64,000 nt of DNA from Flavobacterium ajazii. GTDB lineage: Bacteria; Bacteroidota; Bacteroidia; Flavobacteriales; Flavobacteriaceae. Position numbers and translations under genes: made by a program. Of the stretch, positions 44,454-53,475 are shown one piece after another (positions within the stretch are counted from its first letter, which is position 1; every line of letters starts with the position of its first letter). The stretch spans positions 124,001 through 188,000 of the forward strand of contig NZ_JAAEHL010000011.1 in assembly GCF_010614725.1 (NCBI RefSeq). The letters are read 5' to 3'. Under the pieces are notes generated by a model. That model ran no database searches and was not told the origin of the DNA. It was given only the letters and a program-made list of their open reading frames with translations.

Positions 44454-46343
44454 ATGAATAAAAAGATATTATTAAGTATGCTATTTAGTTTCGCACTGTG
44501 TTTTACAGCCTGCGATGATTATCTAGACGTACATCCGGCGACAGGTTTTACCGAGGATGAAGTTTTTAGTTCTGAAGCTGAAATACAATCTGCACTTGCG
44601 GGGGTATACACACTTATGTTGACTGACGATACATATTCTAATCGTCTTGCCTTTGTTTTTAATCCAAATACAGATGTAGAGATGGCGGCGGTTAGTACTA
44701 CTGCTGTGAATGTTAACGGTTCTGATATTGCCTGTTTTGAACCGAAACCGTATTGGACAACTCTAAATTCTACATGGAATGCCATGTACAAGATTATCAA
44801 TGGGGCGAATGATGTTATTGAAGGAATTGAAGGTTCTGATCTTTACAAAACGGCCAGCAAAACTGAGCCTTCAAAAATCACTCAGATGTACGGAGAGGCT
44901 AAAACAATCCGTGCTATGATCTATTTGGATATGATCCGAATTTGGGGAGACGTAGTGTTTCGTACTAAATCATCGACCGGTGATGAAGATTTTAGAGTAG
45001 GAGTTACTGACAGAAATAAAATCCTTGAATTTTTAATAGATGATTTAAAATCGGTAGAGCCTTTGATGCAATATGCCAGTGAACTGGATTACGGTCCGGA
45101 GCGTGCATCAAGAAGCTTCAATCAGGGATTGATTGGTTTGCTTGCCCTTACACGTGGAGGATGGGCTTTACGTCCGGATAGTGATGCAGCCAGTATTGGT
45201 CATATGGTTCGTGGAGAAAATCATGAATTGTATTACGATATTGCTATCCAGTATTTAGGAAAAGTAATTAATGAAGGGCAACATGACCTGAAATTAAGCT
45301 ATCGTGATTTTTGGATTACGCAAAACAATTGGGTAACTCCGGTTAATGACGATGTAATATTTTCATTACCATTATTAAAATCTATCTCAGGCGAATATGG
45401 CTATGCTATTGGTATTCCAATTGTAGAAGGAAGTCACGCTTACGGAAGTGCTTCGGGAAGTCTTAATTTAGCAGGAACCTATTTATATTCGTTTGACAGT
45501 AAAGATTTGAGACGTGATCTTACCTGCGCACCTTATTCGTATGATACAAATTTAAAACAGGTAATTCGTCTGGACTTAGCTAAACTGGCTGTCGGAAAGT
45601 GGTCAAAACTTTATGGAGACCCACAAGGAAGTACAAGTCAAAAAGGAACCGGTGTCAACTATTCATGGATGCGATTTGCTGATGTACTGTTGATGTACGC
45701 TGAAGCGGTAAACGAACGATTTGGCCCTCGTCAGGATGCTCAGGAAGCTTTAAAACGAGTGCGCCGCAGAGCATTCAGTTCAGCAGATTGGGCTACAAAA
45801 GTAGATAGTTATGTTTCTTCAAAATCAAATCCGGATCTGTTTTTTCAGGCCATTATGGATGAACGTGCCTGGGAACTTGGAGGAGAAAGCAAACGTAAGT
45901 TTGACTTAGCCCGTTGGAATAAATACAGCGAGGTAATCTACAACCAATACAACAAATTTGTAAACTGGGGTAAAGTAGCCAATGGAGCTTATGTTCCGGG
46001 TGTAGACAATGTTCCGGGTAGTGTATTTTGGAAAGAGATTCCGGATCCGAATAATGCAGGCAGAATAATTTTAGATATCAAAGGGATTGATCCGGTTTTA
46101 CAGTCTAAACCGGCAGGTTATACAGAGACAATTTTTGCAACAAAATGGTATGCCCTGAATAATGATACTCAGGCTTATGAGCCAAACAACGAGGTCAAAT
46201 GGAGTTTTAGAGGTTTCATCAATTTCAATAATGCTTCAAGTGTGTCTCCTACTGCCCCTTTACGCTATTTATGTCCTTATCCTTCTAAAGTGATTTCGGA
46301 TCATCGTGGAGCTATTCAGAATTATTATGGTTTTAACTATTAA
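44454..46343 (+). CDS. SusD/RagB-type surface glycan-binding lipoprotein
   Basis: 629-aa lipoprotein partner of SusC (FSFALCFTACDDYLDVHP, Cys at residue 20). The TPR-like helical scaffold is typical (EAKTIRAMIYLDMIRIWGDV, MDERAWELGGESKRKFDLAR near the end). It caps the SusC barrel and captures glycan at the cell surface. The length is in the upper range for SusD proteins because of longer surface loops. It lies between susC (20-base gap) and a beta-helix lipoprotein (11-base gap), so all three are co-translated from one transcript. Confidence 0.95.
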   Translation: MNKKILLSMLFSFALCFTACDDYLDVHPATGFTEDEVFSSEAEIQSALAGVYTLMLTDDTYSNRLAFVFNPNTDVEMAAVSTTAVNVNGSDIACFEPKPYWTTLNSTWNAMYKIINGANDVIEGIEGSDLYKTASKTEPSKITQMYGEAKTIRAMIYLDMIRIWGDVVFRTKSSTGDEDFRVGVTDRNKILEFLIDDLKSVEPLMQYASELDYGPERASRSFNQGLIGLLALTRGGWALRPDSDAASIGHMVRGENHELYYDIAIQYLGKVINEGQHDLKLSYRDFWITQNNWVTPVNDDVIFSLPLLKSISGEYGYAIGIPIVEGSHAYGSASGSLNLAGTYLYSFDSKDLRRDLTCAPYSYDTNLKQVIRLDLAKLAVGKWSKLYGDPQGSTSQKGTGVNYSWMRFADVLLMYAEAVNERFGPRQDAQEALKRVRRRAFSSADWATKVDSYVSSKSNPDLFFQAIMDERAWELGGESKRKFDLARWNKYSEVIYNQYNKFVNWGKVANGAYVPGVDNVPGSVFWKEIPDPNNAGRIILDIKGIDPVLQSKPAGYTETIFATKWYALNNDTQAYEPNNEVKWSFRGFINFNNASSVSPTAPLRYLCPYPSKVISDHRGAIQNYYGFNY

Positions 46344-46354
46344 ATTGAATTAAC

Positions 46355-48004
46355 ATGAAAAATTCAAAAAGAGCTATTTATATCTTATCATTTCTCAGCA
46401 TGATTTTGCTTGGAGGAATGTTAAACTCCTGTCAGCAGGACGAGTTTGCGTATGCAAAGGTCGGAGATTTGTTTCAGCCAAAGTTTGTACTTACTGCCCC
46501 TGTGGTTAAAAGCAATTCTATTGCGGTAGTATGGTACAAAGTTAATGATGCAGTTTCGTATACGGTAGAATTGCATTTGGATAATTATTATTCCAGTCTT
46601 TTCAAATCGTATACGATTACAGATACACAAATTTTGATGGATGATATTCCTTATAAAACGCAGTTTTATATTAGAGTTCGTGCGAATAGTGACAATCCTA
46701 AATTCAATTCACAATGGGCGTATACAAATGCTTTGACAGAAGAGCGTCCGGCATATGCCCAGATATTGAAACCTGTTGAGAAGGTAAATATTACTGAAAC
46801 TGAAGTAACTGTAAGCTGGACAGTTGATGCAGCTAATCCGGTAGATAGTATTTCTGTAGCTCCGGCACAGTCTAAGGAAATTCCGGCTATAGGACGTAAA
46901 TTGACTCAGGCAGAAATAAGTATGGGGCAGGCTAAGGTTGAAGGTCTGGAAAAAAGTACACCTTACTATGTAAATGTTTATGACAATAATAAACCACGTG
47001 TTTATGACAGACCTTACAATCAGGTTAATTTCCGTTCTGCAGGACCATCAGCAGGACAAATTTTGGTTATGAAAGGGGATGATTTAGATGCATTGTTGAG
47101 AAAAAACAATACCGATGCAACAATTCCGGAAGGAACAGAATATTTCCTTGAAGCAGGTTCGTTATTTAAGATTACGCCATTTACTATAACAAAAGGTTTT
47201 AAACTTACTGGTGGTACACAGGGAGCAAAACCTCAAATTGAAATGAACGGAAACTGGAATATTGCAGAAGGATCATTTTTAAGTTCGTTAGCGTTTGAAA
47301 ACATTCGTTTTTATCAGACAATTGATGCCAGTTATTTCTTTAACAGCGGAACTTCCTGGACGCTTGGAGAAGTTTCAATCTACAACTGTGACTTTAATAA
47401 TTTTAAACGCGGTTTCTGGAGACATCAGGGAAGCGGAAAATACAAAGAAGTAGGAAATTTTGAGATGACTTATTGTACTTTGGATGAGGTTGGAGGTCAT
47501 TCCGGTACCTATGGAACTTTTGTACTGGGTTCTGCCGGAGCAGACAATTTTAAAAGAGCTGTTTTCAACAATTGTACTTTTATGAGAGACTATTATGGAA
47601 CAACCAATAATACATACAATTTTAAAAACCTGTTTGATTATGGTGATTCAGCTTATCCGATTTATTTGGAATACAGCAACATAACGATTTATGATTATGC
47701 TTATAATCGTTCCCTGATTAATCTTAAAAATGCAGCCGGATCTACTTTGGTATTCAGGAATGTATTATTAGCTTCTGCTTGTGGTAAATTAATTAATGCA
47801 ATTGCTGCAGGAAGTACAACTACATACAGTAACAATTACACAACTACAGATTATCTGTTAGGACCTTCAAGCATTCAGGGAACGGCATTAGGAATAAGTG
47901 CACTAAACCTGTTTGTGAATCCAAAAGGAGGAGATTTAACAATTAAGGATCCGAATTCTCCAATTGTAACCAACAAGGTTGGAGATACCAGATGGCTTCC
48001 TTAA
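46355..48004 (+). CDS. PUL lipoprotein with fibronectin type III and beta-helix domains (DUF4957/DUF5123-like)
   Basis: 549-aa lipoprotein (ILLGGMLNSCQQDE, Cys at residue 26). An N-terminal pair of fibronectin type III-like domains (about 35-225; SIAVVWYKVNDAVSYTVEL, KVNITETEVTVSWTVDAANP) is followed by a right-handed beta-helix (about 280-549; ALENIRFYQ-type rungs such as VSIYNCDFNNFKRGFWRH). Proteins of this layout follow SusD in pectin loci of Bacteroidota and are thought to bind pectic glycans. No lyase catalytic residues are evident, so a surface glycan-binding protein is likelier than an enzyme. It ends the SusCD operon at a strong terminator. Confidence 0.8.
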   Translation: MKNSKRAIYILSFLSMILLGGMLNSCQQDEFAYAKVGDLFQPKFVLTAPVVKSNSIAVVWYKVNDAVSYTVELHLDNYYSSLFKSYTITDTQILMDDIPYKTQFYIRVRANSDNPKFNSQWAYTNALTEERPAYAQILKPVEKVNITETEVTVSWTVDAANPVDSISVAPAQSKEIPAIGRKLTQAEISMGQAKVEGLEKSTPYYVNVYDNNKPRVYDRPYNQVNFRSAGPSAGQILVMKGDDLDALLRKNNTDATIPEGTEYFLEAGSLFKITPFTITKGFKLTGGTQGAKPQIEMNGNWNIAEGSFLSSLAFENIRFYQTIDASYFFNSGTSWTLGEVSIYNCDFNNFKRGFWRHQGSGKYKEVGNFEMTYCTLDEVGGHSGTYGTFVLGSAGADNFKRAVFNNCTFMRDYYGTTNNTYNFKNLFDYGDSAYPIYLEYSNITIYDYAYNRSLINLKNAAGSTLVFRNVLLASACGKLINAIAAGSTTTYSNNYTTTDYLLGPSSIQGTALGISALNLFVNPKGGDLTIKDPNSPIVTNKVGDTRWLP

Positions 48005-48030
48005 GTCTTGTTGGTTAATTAATTAGTAAA

Positions 48031-48063
48031 AAAAGAAGTATCCGGTAAAGGGTACTTCTTTTT
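48031..48063 (+). terminator. Terminator of the SusCD operon
   Basis: Stem AAAGAAGTA with TACTTCTTT plus an inner CC/GG pair, ending in a T-run. It lies 27 bases after the stop. Confidence 0.85.
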
Positions 48064-48112
48064 AACTGTGCTTTTTAAATGCTGATCACAGCAGTTCTAT
48101 TCGAAATCATGG

Positions 48113-48291
48113 CAAAAAAGCAGATTGTTTGTTTTAGCCCCGATTGCTACGCAAGTTCGTTTCACTCGTGTGCAACGGAAATTCTTGTAAACCGGTGTTC
48201 GGCTTATAAGATTATAGTGAAAAGTGGGACTTTGTTTAAAAAAATGCCCAATGTTTCTGCTTCAAAAAACAATAATAGAACTCAGATTTAG
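48113..48291 (+). repeat. Dispersed structured repeat, copy C
   Basis: The order is AGCCCCGAT, a variable region, CCGGTGTTCGGC, AAGATTATAGTG, GTGGGAC, then TTTCTGCTTCAAAAAACAAT and CTCAGATTTAG. It shares the head and tail with the copy at 59067-59221 and the CCGGTGTTCGGC core with the copy at 13555-13680. It ends 25 bases before the GH43 start codon and fills most of the gap after the SusCD terminator. Confidence 0.65.
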
Positions 48292-48316
48292 TAACATCTT
48301 GATTAAATATAATAAA

Positions 48317-49969
48317 ATGAAATTAAAACGATTATTACTGTCCATAGGTTTGACAGTCTGTGTGCTGGGAGCAAATGCTCAGGGCTGGAATGCCGATTTA
48401 GGAAACGGAAAATACAAGAATCCGATTTTACATGTAGACTATTCTGATCCCGATTTATGTGCCGGGGAGGATGGTTACTACATGACGGCTTCTAGTTTCA
48501 ATAGTGCTCCGGGACTTCCTGTTCTGCATTCAAAAGATTTGGTAAACTGGCAGTTAATCGGATATGCATTGCAAAATCAGTTTCCTGTAGAACATTATCG
48601 CACCGTGCGTCACGGTGATGGTGTCTGGGCTCCTGCAATTCGCTATCATAAAGGAGAATATTATATTTATTGGGGTGATCCTGATTTTGGAATTTATATG
48701 GTTAAAACCAAAGATCCTTCGGGAACCTGGGATGAGCCTGTTTTGGTAAAAGAAGCCAAAGGAATTATTGATACCTGTCCGTTTTGGGATGAAGACGGAA
48801 AAGCCTACTTGTCTTATGCTTTTGCGGGAAGCCGTGCCAACGTAAAAACGGTTTTGATGATGTCTGAAATGGCTCCGGACGGTACTAAACTAATTGGAAA
48901 TCCGGCTATGGTTTTTGACGGTCATAATGGTCATACTACAGTTGAAGGCAGCAAAATGTACAAACGTGATGGCTACTATTGGGTTATGGCTCCTGCGGGA
49001 GGTGTAAAACCGGGATGGCAGCTGGCGATGCGTTCTAAAAATGTCTGGGGACCTTATGAATCTAAAATTGTTTTACATCAGGGAGATACCAAAATGAATG
49101 GACCTCATCAGGGCGGTTATGTAGAAACTCCAAATGGTGACGGATGGTTTATCCATTTTCAGGACCGATGGGCTTACGGGCGTATCGTGAATCTACAGCC
49201 TGTTACCTGGAAAGATGGATGGCCAATTATGGGGAAAGACACTAACAAAGACGGAATCGGAGAGCCGGTGATGGAATGGACAAAACCGAATGTGGGTAAA
49301 AACTATCCTGCAACTCCTTTGATTTCTTCGGATGAATTCAATAGCCATCAATTAGGATTGCAATGGCAATGGCAGGCGAATTTAAGTCCGGGGCAACACT
49401 GGGGATGGTCATCTGCTAATCTGGGATTCCTGCGTCTGAATTGTATTCCCCGTCAGGCGGATATGAAAAGGATGTGGATGATGCCGAACCTGTTACTGCA
49501 GAAATTTCCGGGAGACAATTTTACGGCAACTGCAAAATTAACTTTCGAAAATAATCCGGATGCAAAAGAATCGGGTACAGGTCTAATTGTTTTTGGAGAA
49601 GATTATGCCTACATCGCTATCGAGCAGACTAAGGAAGGGAAACTAAGATTAGTGCAGCGCCTAATGAAAAATGCAAGAACTTCAAAAGATCTGGAAACCG
49701 AAATTGCATCTATGCCTATTGAGAAAAAAGAGGTTTTCTTCCGTTCCAAAGTGGAAATGCTGCAAAACAAAGAGCCTTTTGATGCTAAGGTTACTTTTTA
49801 TTACAGTACTGATGGAAAGGATTTCAAAGTATTTGGAAAACCTTTTACACCACGTGCAGGCCGCTGGGTTGGAGCAAAAATTGGACTTTTTGCGACTGGA
49901 ACAGCGTCTATCAGTGACAGCAGTTATGCAGATTATGACTGGTTTAGGGTAGAAGATAACAATAAGTAA
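48317..49969 (+). CDS. GH43 glycosidase (arabinosidase/xylosidase type)
   Basis: 550-aa exported enzyme; ATG 48317 gives a Sec signal (LLSIGLTVCVLGANAQG), whereas the longer frame to 48224 runs into the repeat. The five-bladed propeller (about 30-325) has the GH43 triad: general base D44 (DYSDPDLC), pKa modulator D152 (IIDTCPFWDEDG) and general acid E210 (TVEGSKMYKRDGYY). A C-terminal beta-sandwich (about 345-548, LISSDEFNSHQLGLQWQW) resembles the second domain of GH43 subfamilies such as 12. It has no type IX tail and is therefore probably periplasmic. It would remove arabinose or xylose from pectic side chains. Substrate is inferred from context. Confidence 0.9.
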   Translation: MKLKRLLLSIGLTVCVLGANAQGWNADLGNGKYKNPILHVDYSDPDLCAGEDGYYMTASSFNSAPGLPVLHSKDLVNWQLIGYALQNQFPVEHYRTVRHGDGVWAPAIRYHKGEYYIYWGDPDFGIYMVKTKDPSGTWDEPVLVKEAKGIIDTCPFWDEDGKAYLSYAFAGSRANVKTVLMMSEMAPDGTKLIGNPAMVFDGHNGHTTVEGSKMYKRDGYYWVMAPAGGVKPGWQLAMRSKNVWGPYESKIVLHQGDTKMNGPHQGGYVETPNGDGWFIHFQDRWAYGRIVNLQPVTWKDGWPIMGKDTNKDGIGEPVMEWTKPNVGKNYPATPLISSDEFNSHQLGLQWQWQANLSPGQHWGWSSANLGFLRLNCIPRQADMKRMWMMPNLLLQKFPGDNFTATAKLTFENNPDAKESGTGLIVFGEDYAYIAIEQTKEGKLRLVQRLMKNARTSKDLETEIASMPIEKKEVFFRSKVEMLQNKEPFDAKVTFYYSTDGKDFKVFGKPFTPRAGRWVGAKIGLFATGTASISDSSYADYDWFRVEDNNK

Positions 49970-49993
49970 TAAAATTTGATGTAATAAAAATGT

Positions 49994-50024
49994 GTCAGGC
50001 TGAGCGGAGTCGAAGCCCATTCTT
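49994..50024. repeat. GAGTCGAAGCC dispersed repeat, fullest copy
   Basis: GTCAGGCTGAGCGGAGTCGA and the following AGCCCATTCTT form the reference copy for the partial copies at 32309, 39956 and 53312. It lies in the 110-base gap between GH43 and GH105. Confidence 0.5.
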
Positions 50025-50079
50025 ATAAAGCATAACATTTATTTTTAAAGTTTCAATTAATTGGGCCTAATAAGTAATT

Positions 50080-51303
50080 ATGAAAAAAATTAAATATTGT
50101 TTTCTTTCATTTCTGGTCTGCCATCTGGCTTCATTTGGGCAATCAAAATCTAAAAGTGATTTTGAAGGAATTTCACCAATTGAATGGTCCAGAAAAATGG
50201 CAGATTCTGATCAAAAAAGGGTTCCGAATCCGGTATTTCTTGATGGGGTGAAATTTCCGAAATGGAACTACACCAACGGATTGGTAACACTAGCAAATCA
50301 GAAGCTTTATGATTATACCAAAGAACAGAAGTACTGGGATTACGGACTCACTTATGCAGATCAGCTGATTGATAAGGAAGGGAAAATTCTGGGAGGTTAT
50401 GAACTGGAAAAATACAGTCTTGACCTTATAAACTCAGGAAAAATACTTTTTGAAATTTATAAAAAGACAGGTGAGGAACGCTATAAAAAAGCAATGGATA
50501 CACTTCACAAACAGTTAGAAGGCCACCCAAGAAATTCTGACGGAGGGTATTGGCACAAGAAAAGCTATCCCTGGCAGATGTGGCTCGATGGTGTTTATAT
50601 GGCAGATCCGTTTTCTGCAGAATATGGAGCAGTTTTTAATGTTCCGAAAGCGGTTGATGATGCTGTTTTACAGGCAGAATTGATTCAGAAGCATACTTTT
50701 GACCCAAAAACCGGACTGAATTTTCATGGTTATGATGAAAAGAAAGCACAGTTTTGGGCAAATAAAGAAACGGGACGTTCCTCTCACGTATGGGGACGAG
50801 CGCAAGGCTGGTACTGCATGGCTTTAGTCGATATTTTAGATTTTGTTCCAAAAGACCATCCGAAGCGCAAAGAGCTGATAAAGATTGTTCAAAAAGTCTT
50901 CAAAGCTGTTCTTCGTGCGCAGGAAAAGCATTCAGGAGTGTGGTGGCAGGTGATGGATCAGCCTGAACGAAAAGGCAATTATCTGGAATCAACCTGTTCG
51001 ACCATGTTTGTTTATTCTTTTGCGAAAGCCTACCGAAATGGATACGTAGGTAAAGCTTATCTGAAAGCTGCAAAAGTTGGGTTTAACGGAGTCCTGAAAC
51101 AGTTCATTAAAGAAAATCCAGATGGAACGATTTCAATTACAAAATGCTGTGCCGTTGCCGGACTAGGAGGTAGGAATCCTCAGGATCGTGATGGCTCATT
51201 CGAATATTATCTTTCAGAACCTATCAGGGATGATGATGCCAAAGCGGTCGGTCCGTTTATCATGGCAGGCATCGAACTGCAAAAGATTCTGGATAAAAAA
51301 TAG
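50080..51303 (+). CDS. GH105 unsaturated rhamnogalacturonyl/galacturonyl hydrolase
   Basis: 407-aa exported enzyme of the YteR/RhiN family with a Sec signal (FLVCHLASFGQ). The (alpha/alpha)6 fold is recognisable: catalytic D170 in MWLDGVYMADPFSAEYG, and GRSSHVWGRAQGWYCMALVD. It hydrates the 4,5-unsaturated uronic acid left at the non-reducing end by pectate or rhamnogalacturonan lyases. The presence of this activity fits the PL1 lyase encoded downstream. There is no type IX tail, so it acts in the periplasm on imported oligosaccharides. Preference between rhamnogalacturonan and homogalacturonan products is not resolved. Confidence 0.92.
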   Translation: MKKIKYCFLSFLVCHLASFGQSKSKSDFEGISPIEWSRKMADSDQKRVPNPVFLDGVKFPKWNYTNGLVTLANQKLYDYTKEQKYWDYGLTYADQLIDKEGKILGGYELEKYSLDLINSGKILFEIYKKTGEERYKKAMDTLHKQLEGHPRNSDGGYWHKKSYPWQMWLDGVYMADPFSAEYGAVFNVPKAVDDAVLQAELIQKHTFDPKTGLNFHGYDEKKAQFWANKETGRSSHVWGRAQGWYCMALVDILDFVPKDHPKRKELIKIVQKVFKAVLRAQEKHSGVWWQVMDQPERKGNYLESTCSTMFVYSFAKAYRNGYVGKAYLKAAKVGFNGVLKQFIKENPDGTISITKCCAVAGLGGRNPQDRDGSFEYYLSEPIRDDDAKAVGPFIMAGIELQKILDKK

Positions 51304-51364
51304 AGAAAGAAACGGAATAGTAACACTTAGAAATATAGTCTGAAAATTTAGAAGGTTTTCAAAA

Positions 51365-51408
51365 TCTGTTTAATCTGGCGTACTAAATTTTTACGCAGAT
51401 TAAACAGA
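51365..51408. repeat. Inverted repeat after GH105
   Basis: TCTGTTTAATCTG (51365-51377) is a perfect 13-bp complement of CAGATTAAACAGA (51396-51408), with CGT/ACG pairing inside. The arms lie 62 bases after the stop. No strong T-run follows, so termination is possible but not certain. Confidence 0.6.
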
Positions 51409-51454
51409 TAAATGAATTAACAGTTTCAATTACAAAGAGATTTTATTTTCATCA

Positions 51455-51480
51455 GTTTACATAGCTTTTACTATGTGAAC
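51455..51480. repeat. Hairpin related to the repeat in the sensor/GH3 spacer
   Basis: GTTTACATAG pairs with CTATGTGAAC (one G-T pair) around a 6-base loop. The CATAG...CTATGTG motif recurs at 36949-37078. Confidence 0.45.
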
Positions 51481-51579
51481 AGGGAGGTGTTTTTTGTAAT
51501 TCTAAAGAAAAAAGAGAAGAAATAAAGGTGTTAATATGTTGTTATATAATGTGTTAATTCTGTAATCATATGATTAATT

Positions 51580-53268
51580 ATGGTAAAAATTAAAACAATT
51601 TTACTGGTTTGTGCAGGAATGTTTGCAGCGGTTTCCTGCAGCAATAAAACGGTTCCTGTAGCGACAAATTTAGCAAAACCTAAAAGCGCAGTAGCAGCAC
51701 TTCCTTTTAAAATGCCGGAAGTACAGCTTCCGAAGTTTAAAATGGATACATTGAATATCCTGGATTTTGGGGCAATTCCAAATACAGAGCAGCTTTGTAC
51801 AAAAGCAATTAATGAAACCATCAAAAAATGTTCAGAGTCGGGGGGAGGTGTAGTGGTTATTCCTCCTGGCTTATGGACTACCGGCCCCATACAGCTCAAA
51901 AGCAATGTAAATCTGCATGCCAAAAATGGTGCTTACGTTTTGTTTACAAGCGATTTAAGTCAATACAAACTTATCGACTCTTATTTTGAGGGTAATAAAG
52001 TACTTCGATGCGAGTCGCCTATCATGGGTATTGATTTGGAAAACATTGCCATTACCGGAGAAGGAATTTTTGACGGAAACGGCTCTAAATGGCGACCGGT
52101 GAAAATTGGCAAAATGACCACAGAACAATGGAAAGCGTTAGTAAATTCAGGCGGTGTGCTTTCTAAAGACGGCAAAACGTGGTATCCATCAGAAGGATCA
52201 CGTATGGGGAATGAAGAAAAAGATCAACTTCCTAAAATAGCCACAGTCGAAAATATGGAGCCATACAAACAGGCACTTCGTCCGGTTATGGTGAGTTTAG
52301 TGAATTGTAAAAAACTGCTGTTGGACGGGGTGACTTTTCAAAATTCTCCTGCATGGAATGTCAATCCGCTGATGTGTGAAAATGTAACATTGAGCAATCT
52401 GACTGTCCGTAATCCGTGGTATTCTCAAAACGGAGACGGATTGGATTTAGAATCCTGTCGAATCGGAACCGTAACCAACTGCCGTTTTGATGTAGGCGAT
52501 GATGCTATTTGCTTAAAATCGGGTAAAGATCAGGAAGGACGCGACCGTGGAAAACCAACAGAATTATTTACAATCACGAATTGTGTGGTTTATCATGGTC
52601 ATGGCGGATTTGTAATTGGAAGTGAAATGTCCGGCGGTGTGCGCAATATTTTTGTAAAAGACCTGACCTTCATCGGTACAGATTGCGGATTGCGTTTTAA
52701 ATCGGTTCGTGGCCGTGGAGGGGTAGTCGAAAATATCTGGATGGAAGATATTAAAATGAGCAATATTCCGAACGATGCCATCAATTTTAACCTCTATTAT
52801 TTTAGCAAAACAGCTGCCGAGGATCCACTTACCGGCGAAATGATTGTAGATAAAATTCCTGTATCTGAGGCAACTCCTGCTTTCAAAAACATGTATTTCA
52901 AAAATATCTATGTAGATGGCGCTCAGCAGGCCGTGAAGATTATGGGAATTCCGGAAATGCCTGTAGAAAACATTCAGTTTAAAAACATGGTGCTTCGCTC
53001 AGATGCCGGAATTCAGGTTAATTATGTATCAAATATTGAATTTGACAATGTCGATTTGAACCTTAAAAAATCAGGTTTTGCGGCAAGACTTACCAATGGT
53101 CAGAAAATCAGTTTCAAAGGATTTAATTCGATAGGAGAAAATCAGGTGTTTTTAGTAGGAGGAACCACAACCAAAGAGGTAAACCTGAATATGAAAAATA
53201 AAAAATTAAACGATAAAGATTTAAAAATCCTTGAATCGATTAAAGATGAGGTAAAAGTAACGGAGTAG
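51580..53268 (+). CDS. GH28 polygalacturonase, lipoprotein
   Basis: 562-aa lipoprotein enzyme (VCAGMFAAVSCSNKT, Cys near residue 21) hydrolysing alpha-1,4-galacturonide linkages. The right-handed beta-helix has all GH28 catalytic elements: N284-G-D286 (QNGDGLDLES), D307-D308 (GDDAICLKSG), H341 (HGHGGFVIGSEMSGG) and R372-F-K374 (GLRFKSVRGRGG). The NGDG variant in place of NTDG is frequent in Bacteroidota. GSEMSGG and the lipoprotein anchoring suggest an exo-acting periplasmic enzyme that finishes imported oligogalacturonides. It lies after GH105 with a 276-base gap holding hairpins, so it may start a new transcript. Confidence 0.92.
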   Translation: MVKIKTILLVCAGMFAAVSCSNKTVPVATNLAKPKSAVAALPFKMPEVQLPKFKMDTLNILDFGAIPNTEQLCTKAINETIKKCSESGGGVVVIPPGLWTTGPIQLKSNVNLHAKNGAYVLFTSDLSQYKLIDSYFEGNKVLRCESPIMGIDLENIAITGEGIFDGNGSKWRPVKIGKMTTEQWKALVNSGGVLSKDGKTWYPSEGSRMGNEEKDQLPKIATVENMEPYKQALRPVMVSLVNCKKLLLDGVTFQNSPAWNVNPLMCENVTLSNLTVRNPWYSQNGDGLDLESCRIGTVTNCRFDVGDDAICLKSGKDQEGRDRGKPTELFTITNCVVYHGHGGFVIGSEMSGGVRNIFVKDLTFIGTDCGLRFKSVRGRGGVVENIWMEDIKMSNIPNDAINFNLYYFSKTAAEDPLTGEMIVDKIPVSEATPAFKNMYFKNIYVDGAQQAVKIMGIPEMPVENIQFKNMVLRSDAGIQVNYVSNIEFDNVDLNLKKSGFAARLTNGQKISFKGFNSIGENQVFLVGGTTTKEVNLNMKNKKLNDKDLKILESIKDEVKVTE

Positions 53269-53311
53269 AGAAGAATTTATAAACCGCTTAAAGGAATAAA
53301 AAAAGCTGTGA

Positions 53312-53343
53312 GACTGAGTCCATTCGGCTCCGCTCAGAATGAC
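53312..53343. repeat. GAGTCGAAGCC-type repeat, degenerate copy
   Basis: GAGTCCATTCGGCTCCGCTC followed by AGAATGAC is related to the reference repeat at 49994-50024, read on the other strand. Confidence 0.4.
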
Positions 53344-53369
53344 AAGAATTACAACCTGAAGAACAAAGA

Positions 53370-53402
53370 ACTAATCACTAAGGACTAATTACTAATCACT
53401 AA
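53370..53402. repeat. Heptamer tandem repeat (ACTAA every 7 bp)
   Basis: ACTAA starts at 53370, 53377, 53384, 53391 and 53398, exactly 7 bases apart, 73 bases before the CE8 start codon. Confidence 0.75.
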
Positions 53403-53475
53403 AAAAAAATGAATAAAACGACGCCTTCAAAATTTGATTAAAGAAGGTAATTACTAACTATCTAACCAAACCAAA

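Noticed and set aside
48079..48291. 70-aa plus-strand reading frame
   Set aside because: It lies across repeat copy C and has no signal, domain or codon pattern; it is a by-product of the repeat.
48224..48316. Upstream extension of the GH43 frame
   Set aside because: It lies in the repeat and would bury the signal peptide that begins at 48317.
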